Shown: positions 49,864 to 53,387 of the stretch, piece by piece
Layout: the number at the start of each line of letters is the position of its first letter
How positions within the stretch are numbered: position 1 is the first letter of the stretch
Assembly: GCA_019118345.1 (NCBI GenBank)
Contig: DWZD01000005.1
Span: forward strand, 1 to 53,387
Length of the DNA: 53,387 nucleotides
Direction: 5' to 3'
From: Candidatus Desulfovibrio intestinavium
Lineage (GTDB): Bacteria; Desulfobacterota; Desulfovibrionia; Desulfovibrionales; Desulfovibrionaceae
Program-made: the position numbers and the translations under genes
Notes under the pieces: generated by a model
Told to the model about the DNA's origin: nothing
Seen by the model: the letters and a program-made list of their open reading frames with translations, nothing else
Databases searched by the model: none

Positions 49864-51537
49864 TCAATCGTCGGCAGGATCCCCTCCGGCAGCCGCCAGC
49901 GTCCTGCCGTTCTCTTCTTCCTCGCGCAGCAGGCCCTGCATCCGGCGTTCCAGCTCTTCCTTGGGCAGCTTGGCCATGGCCAGTGATTCCCGGTATTCCT
50001 GCGCCTGGGCCAGCATGGTGAATTGAGCGGTCAGGCCCATCTCCTGCGTGGCGGCGCGGATGTCGCCCAGATTGACCCGGAAGAACTCCTTGCGCGGGTT
50101 CACCTTGTTGAGGCGCAGCTCGTTGAACTTCCTGTGCAGGGCATTTTCCAGGGCCGGGGCATCCTCGCTGTAGATCATGGCGTGGACGTCAAAGGCAAAG
50201 GGCACCGAGGCGTCCCCCAGTTCCCGCACACGGTCCAGCGGCTCAAGGCGGCGCGTCATGCCGATCTTGAAGACATCCTCACCAAAGGAGCCCACATTGG
50301 AGATGACGTACACATGCCCGGAGCGCGTCTGCTGCGCCATGGAAAGGGCCCGCTGCGACCGGGCTTCGGCTTCCGCCAGCTTTTCCTGCAGGGCGGCCAG
50401 CCGGGCCTCGAATTGGGCCTTCTGCTCCTCGCCGGCTCTGGCCAGTTCGGCGCGCGCCTTCTCCAGCGCGGCCTGCACCCGCTCTTCGTCGCGGGCCGCC
50501 TCGCGCATGGCCTTTTCGTATTCGCGGCGAGCCTTCTCCTCTTCGCGGATGCGCTCGCGTATGGCCCGCTGCTCTTCGCGCTCCTTCTCGCGCAGCACCA
50601 CCAGCGCCACGGCCCAGCGCAGTTCCTCCAGCCGGGCATCCCGGTAGGCCGGTGTGATGCGGGCATTGCGGAAGGCCTGCCCGTTCAGGTTCACCAGCGC
50701 GAAGGCGTCTTCGATCTCCTGCTGCAGCTTGCCCAGATTGTCCGTCCTGACTCTGGCCAGTGTGCTGTCCGTCTTGCCGTTGAAGGCATCGATGACAAAG
50801 GCCACGGCCGTCTTGCGGCGGTAGTCCTCCACATAATCGCATTCAGCGGCCGTGCCCTGCTTGATCATGGCCTTGGTGCGGGCCTTGGCCGCCTTGAACT
50901 TTTCCCCGGCTTCGTCATAGCCGAAGTGCTCGGCCAGATCATCCAGCACGCTTTCCGAGGGCTTGATGTACTCGTCGCCATAGCCCTCCACGGCGTTCTT
51001 GAGCGCCTGCAGCGCCTTTTCATATTCCTTTACCCGGCCTTGCGCCGCAAAGGCATCCCCGGCAATCTCTTCCGCCCGGACGCGCGCTTCCTTTTCGATG
51101 CGTTGCGCCCGCCCGTAGGCCTCCTGCAGGGTCCCGTCGGCCCGTCGGGCGGCATCCGCCAGCCTGCTTTGCGCTTCCGCCAGTGCGGCGGCGGCTTCTG
51201 CCCTGAGCCTGTCTGCCTCCCCTTCCACATCCATGATGGGCTGGTAGCGTTCCAGCTGTTGCCGGGCTTCCCGCAGGGCCGCCTGTTCTTCCGCCAGCGC
51301 GTCCTGCGTCCGCCGGGCTTCCTGCCGCAGGCCATTCAGCTCCTTTTCGGCGGCATCCAGCCGTTCGCCGGTCCCGGCCAGCTCCGCTTCACGCTGCTCC
51401 AGGTTGCGCAGGGTCGCCGCATGCCGTTCCGCCAGTTTTTTGAATCGGCTTCGGCCGCGCAGCCAGAGAATCAGCGGGGCAAGAAAGACAAGCAGAGACA
51501 GCAGCGCGGCAAGCATGCCGCCGGATGCATCGGACAT
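49864..51537 (-). CDS. DUF4041 / GIY-YIG (T5orf172-type) coiled-coil protein
   Basis: A 557-residue protein. An N-terminal membrane segment (GGMLAALLSLLVFLAPLILWL) is followed by a long coiled coil (about 35-190), then a DUF4041-like region around YKPSESVLDDLAEHFGY-type sequence (EYIKPSESVLDDLAEHFGY) and a second coiled coil. The C-terminal T5orf172/GIY-YIG domain has GHVYVISNVGSFGEDVFKIG and ALENALHRKF. Such proteins are common in prophages and are suspected of anti-phage or exclusion roles; that is inferred. The start at 51537 has gggagg. It is cargo on the minus strand beside BrnTA. Confidence 0.85.
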   Translation of the reverse strand: MSDASGGMLAALLSLLVFLAPLILWLRGRSRFKKLAERHAATLRNLEQREAELAGTGERLDAAEKELNGLRQEARRTQDALAEEQAALREARQQLERYQPIMDVEGEADRLRAEAAAALAEAQSRLADAARRADGTLQEAYGRAQRIEKEARVRAEEIAGDAFAAQGRVKEYEKALQALKNAVEGYGDEYIKPSESVLDDLAEHFGYDEAGEKFKAAKARTKAMIKQGTAAECDYVEDYRRKTAVAFVIDAFNGKTDSTLARVRTDNLGKLQQEIEDAFALVNLNGQAFRNARITPAYRDARLEELRWAVALVVLREKEREEQRAIRERIREEEKARREYEKAMREAARDEERVQAALEKARAELARAGEEQKAQFEARLAALQEKLAEAEARSQRALSMAQQTRSGHVYVISNVGSFGEDVFKIGMTRRLEPLDRVRELGDASVPFAFDVHAMIYSEDAPALENALHRKFNELRLNKVNPRKEFFRVNLGDIRAATQEMGLTAQFTMLAQAQEYRESLAMAKLPKEELERRMQGLLREEEENGRTLAAAGGDPADD

Positions 51538-51609
51538 GGGAACCTCCCGGTGGGCAAGAATGGATATTACTTTGTCGTTACCACCTCTCCGGCCGCAAAA
51601 CAAGGCCCC

Positions 51610-51855
51610 TTGACAGACCCTCCTGCTTCGGGCAACCTGAATTTCCCCAAATACTCACAGGCGTCACCGTCGCCTTTGCCGTGCCCCACACGGCGAAAAG
51701 AGCGGTTGTTTCTATTCTTGCCGTCCGGCATCCATAAGGGATGCTTGCGCATATTGGCAAGGCGACGTCCGGGTGTCCGCGAGGCCCCGGCGGCTGTGAG
51801 TAGCCGGGGAGCGTCGCCTTGCTTTTTTTGTACCACATCCCAACTACTCACGAGG
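51610..51855 (+). ncRNA. structured RNA element B, homologue of element A
   Basis: TTGACA (51610-51615) and a gcttcgggca box lie at the same spacing as in element A. A degenerate motif copy is at 51644-51660. Hairpins gccgtg/cacggc and gcatcc/ggatgc follow. The three-helix unit has outer stem 51758-51767 with 51812-51821, inner 51769-51773 with 51786-51790, and apical 51791-51795 with 51802-51806, then seven T (51823-51829). The loop 51796-51803 (gtgagtag) is complementary to 51844-51851, just before the gagg of the next gene. Outer and apical stems and the loop pairing differ from A with pairing kept. Confidence 0.7.
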
Positions 51856-51861
51856 TGTCCC

Positions 51862-52116
51862 ATGAACACAGTCCCCGATTTCAGCGACCTGGACGATCTG
51901 CTGTACCGCCTGCCCGCCCGCCTGCGGCTGGTGGCCGATTATGTCTCCCGCGAGGATGCGCTGGAACGCGAAGCCGCGGCCGATCTGCTGGACGAGTGCG
52001 CCGCCCGGCTGGAACGTCGCCGTGAACGGCTGGCCCAGTGCAACGCCTGGATGCGGCAAGTCCAGAGCGGCTACGGGCTGGAGACCATGCCCTGCGAGGA
52101 GGTGCCCCATGCCTAG
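51862..52116 (+). CDS. small helical protein, first gene of cassette B
   Basis: An 84-residue helical, Arg/Glu/Leu-rich protein. The start at 51862 uses gagg (51852-51855) inside the RNA element. The end ETMPCEEVPHA resembles the counterpart at 29130; the rest does not. Unknown function. Confidence 0.7.
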   Translation: MNTVPDFSDLDDLLYRLPARLRLVADYVSREDALEREAAADLLDECAARLERRRERLAQCNAWMRQVQSGYGLETMPCEEVPHA

Positions 52117-52261
52117 CCTGGAACAGCGTGTGGAAGCTCTGGAACGCCAGATGGCCGACCTGCAGGCCATGCTGGAAAGCCTGCTGGACGGCATGCGGCA
52201 AGAGCGGGCGGACAGGCCCCCGGCACAGGGAGCCGACGCCACGGAGGCGCGCCATGCATGA
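52109..52261 (+). CDS. small coiled-coil protein, second gene of cassette B
   Basis: A 50-residue protein overlapping the previous gene by 8 bp, with gcgaggagg upstream. The core RVEALERQMADLQAMLESLL matches the gene at 29356 at 62 of 64 nt (52124-52187). It lacks that gene's repeat-derived tail. It overlaps the BRO gene by 8 bp. Confidence 0.7.
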   Translation: MPSLEQRVEALERQMADLQAMLESLLDGMRQERADRPPAQGADATEARHA

Positions 52262-53021
52262 GGCCGCCCTGCCGCTGTTTGAATTTGAAGGCCAGCCCCT
52301 GCGCGTGCATCTGGACGACGCCGGGCAACCGTGGTTTGTGGCCAAGGATGCCGCAGTGGCTCTTGGCTACCAGTGGAAGGGAATCGCCACCGTTGGGCAT
52401 GTTCCCGATGAGTGGAGGGGGGTCTATTCCGTTCAGACCCCCTCTGCACCGCAGGACATGCTCACCCTGTCCGAACCGGGCCTCTATTTCTTCGTGGCCC
52501 GCAGCGACAAGCCCCGTGCCCTGCCCTTCCAGAAGTGGCTGGCCGGGGAAGTGCTGCCCAGCCTGCGCCGTCTGGGCCGGTATGCGCTGCCGGGCAGGAC
52601 AGGCGGCGAGCTCGTGGGCCTGAGTCCGGCGGCCCTGCGCCTGCGCCCCGCCCTGCGGGAGCGCATCCTTGGCAGCGCCATGCAGTGCGCCCGCCTCATG
52701 GGCGTGACCAGCATGGCCGAAGTGGAGGGCATCTTTTGCCGCTGCTGCGAACTGGTGGCCAGCGCGGCGGAGCAGCCCGCCCTGCCCGCCGGACAGGAAG
52801 CGGGCCTGATCCGGGAGTTCATGCGGGAGTGCTGCCGGCGCAACCAGGGCGCAAAGACCACGGCCACTGCCGTGTATGACCGCTTCCGCGTCTGGTGGAA
52901 CAGCCGCAGCACGGATCCCCTGCCCAGCCAGAAACGCCTGGCCGCCCTGCTGCGGGAACGCTTCGTCCCCCACCGGCGTGGCGGCCGCATCTGGTATCTG
53001 GATCTAAGCGTGGAGGGATAG
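52254..53021 (+). CDS. BRO-family phage antirepressor
   Basis: A 255-residue protein. The BRO-N domain (residues about 5-110) has PLRVHLDDAGQPWFVAKDAA and FFVARSDKPRALPFQKWL. The C-terminal 75 residues (FMRECC, AVYDRFRVWW, SQKRLAALL, IWYLDLSV) resemble the winged-helix end of the phage primase-helicase at 20610, an unusual pairing. It may inactivate a repressor or bind DNA during induction. It has ggagg 6 bp upstream and is co-transcribed with cassette B. Confidence 0.88.
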   Translation: MHEAALPLFEFEGQPLRVHLDDAGQPWFVAKDAAVALGYQWKGIATVGHVPDEWRGVYSVQTPSAPQDMLTLSEPGLYFFVARSDKPRALPFQKWLAGEVLPSLRRLGRYALPGRTGGELVGLSPAALRLRPALRERILGSAMQCARLMGVTSMAEVEGIFCRCCELVASAAEQPALPAGQEAGLIREFMRECCRRNQGAKTTATAVYDRFRVWWNSRSTDPLPSQKRLAALLRERFVPHRRGGRIWYLDLSVEG

Positions 53022-53031
53022 AGAAACAAAG

Positions 53032-53062
53032 GCCCCTGCAGGTCATGCCTGCGGGGGCTTGT
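53032..53062 (+). terminator. intrinsic terminator after the antirepressor gene
   Basis: An 11-bp stem (53032-53042 with 53048-53058) with one G-T pair is followed by T-rich DNA (ttgttatttt). Confidence 0.75.
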
Positions 53063-53076
53063 TATTTTCCAATCTT

Positions 53077-53105
53077 TCATATAACTGGTATTGTAAATCT
53101 ATAAT
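53077..53105 (+). promoter_or_regulatory. candidate promoter of the AT-rich gene
   Basis: A perfect TATAAT at 53100-53105 lies 15 bp before the ATG. The -35 (tcatat, 53077-53082) is poor. The short leader makes the site uncertain. Confidence 0.4.
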
Positions 53106-53120
53106 ATTAGGGAAAACACA

Positions 53121-53387
53121 ATGAAAGAGCATGAACTTATTGACATTGCTGCCGGGAACTTTCGTATAGATTTTGTAGAAGCCTATGCGTTAGATTGTAA
53201 TGAAAAGGTTGTCGGTGAAGGAAGTGCGTATGTTCAGATAGAAAGTGGTGAAATAGAACTTACTTGTCTTTTTAGAGAGTTTACTAAATCTATTTTGTTA
53301 AAAAGAATGAACATTGCTGAAAAAGAAATTTTCCCGGATGATTGTTATATTACAGCTAAGCTTATAGATGTGTCAGGGGAAATTTGG
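53121..53387 (+). CDS. AT-rich partial gene, unknown (runs off the window)
   Basis: Open from ATG 53121 (aggga 8 bp upstream) to the window end, at least 89 residues (MKEHELIDIAAGNFRIDF, later LLKRMNIAEKEIFPDD). Codon use is AT-rich, unlike all neighbours, which suggests recent acquisition. No domain recognised. Confidence 0.7.
   Translation, partial: MKEHELIDIAAGNFRIDFVEAYALDCNEKVVGEGSAYVQIESGEIELTCLFREFTKSILLKRMNIAEKEIFPDDCYITAKLIDVSGEIW

Noticed and set aside
53032..53387. Right attachment site
   Set aside because: I looked for a copy of the tRNA-Arg 3' end near the right edge and found none; the prophage continues beyond the window.

Overview
The window is a GC-rich (roughly 63-65 percent by eye) bacterial chromosome segment carrying a tailed-phage prophage. 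The host looks like a Desulfovibrio-type sulfate reducer. This is inferred from the MucR/Ros-family regulator, a DUF4851-like lipoprotein, the style of the sigma-54 activator and the overall codon use. No single marker proves it.

Positions 1-20130 are host-type DNA. They hold an isolated type I restriction subunit of the EcoR124I type (minus strand), a guanine-deaminase-like enzyme, a complete type I restriction-modification operon (hsdR-hsdM-hsdS with a second, EcoEI-type HsdR), four small membrane or zinc-ribbon proteins, and a mucR gene. A minus-strand cluster of sigma-54 activator, TPR protein and lipoprotein follows, then hrpB and a tRNA-Arg(TCT).

From about 20131 to the right edge lies a prophage whose genes begin directly beside the tRNA gene. 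It has a P4-type primase-helicase, a CHC2/TOPRIM primase, a ParB-methyltransferase, both terminase subunits, a lambda-type head (gpW-like connector, portal, protease-capsid fusion, DUF2190), a lysis cassette (GH108 endolysin, overlapping spanins, holin candidates) and a Mu-type contractile tail. The tail order is Z-like protein, joining and terminator proteins, DUF2635, sheath, tube, frameshifted assembly chaperone, tape measure, gpN, gpP, gp45, gp46, gp47, gp48 and fibre. A zinc-ribbon protein, BrnT-BrnA, a DUF4041/GIY-YIG protein, a BRO antirepressor and an AT-rich partial gene follow. No integrase, repressor or right attachment site is visible, so the right end lies outside the window.

The most striking signal is a cassette present twice in the same orientation, at about 28897-29586 and 51610-52261. 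Each copy has a TTGACA box, a short motif, a folded region ending in a three-helix hairpin plus a T-run, a second copy of the motif at a ribosome binding site, and two overlapping small genes. The outer stem and apical stem covary between copies. In each copy the apical loop is perfectly complementary over 8 nt to the sequence at or beside its own downstream ribosome binding site, with a different 8-mer in each copy. The second small genes match at 62 of 64 nt over their core. Each cassette sits beside minus-strand cargo genes (HigB-HigA-like in one case, BrnT-BrnA plus DUF4041/GIY-YIG in the other). I do not recognise this as a described RNA family.
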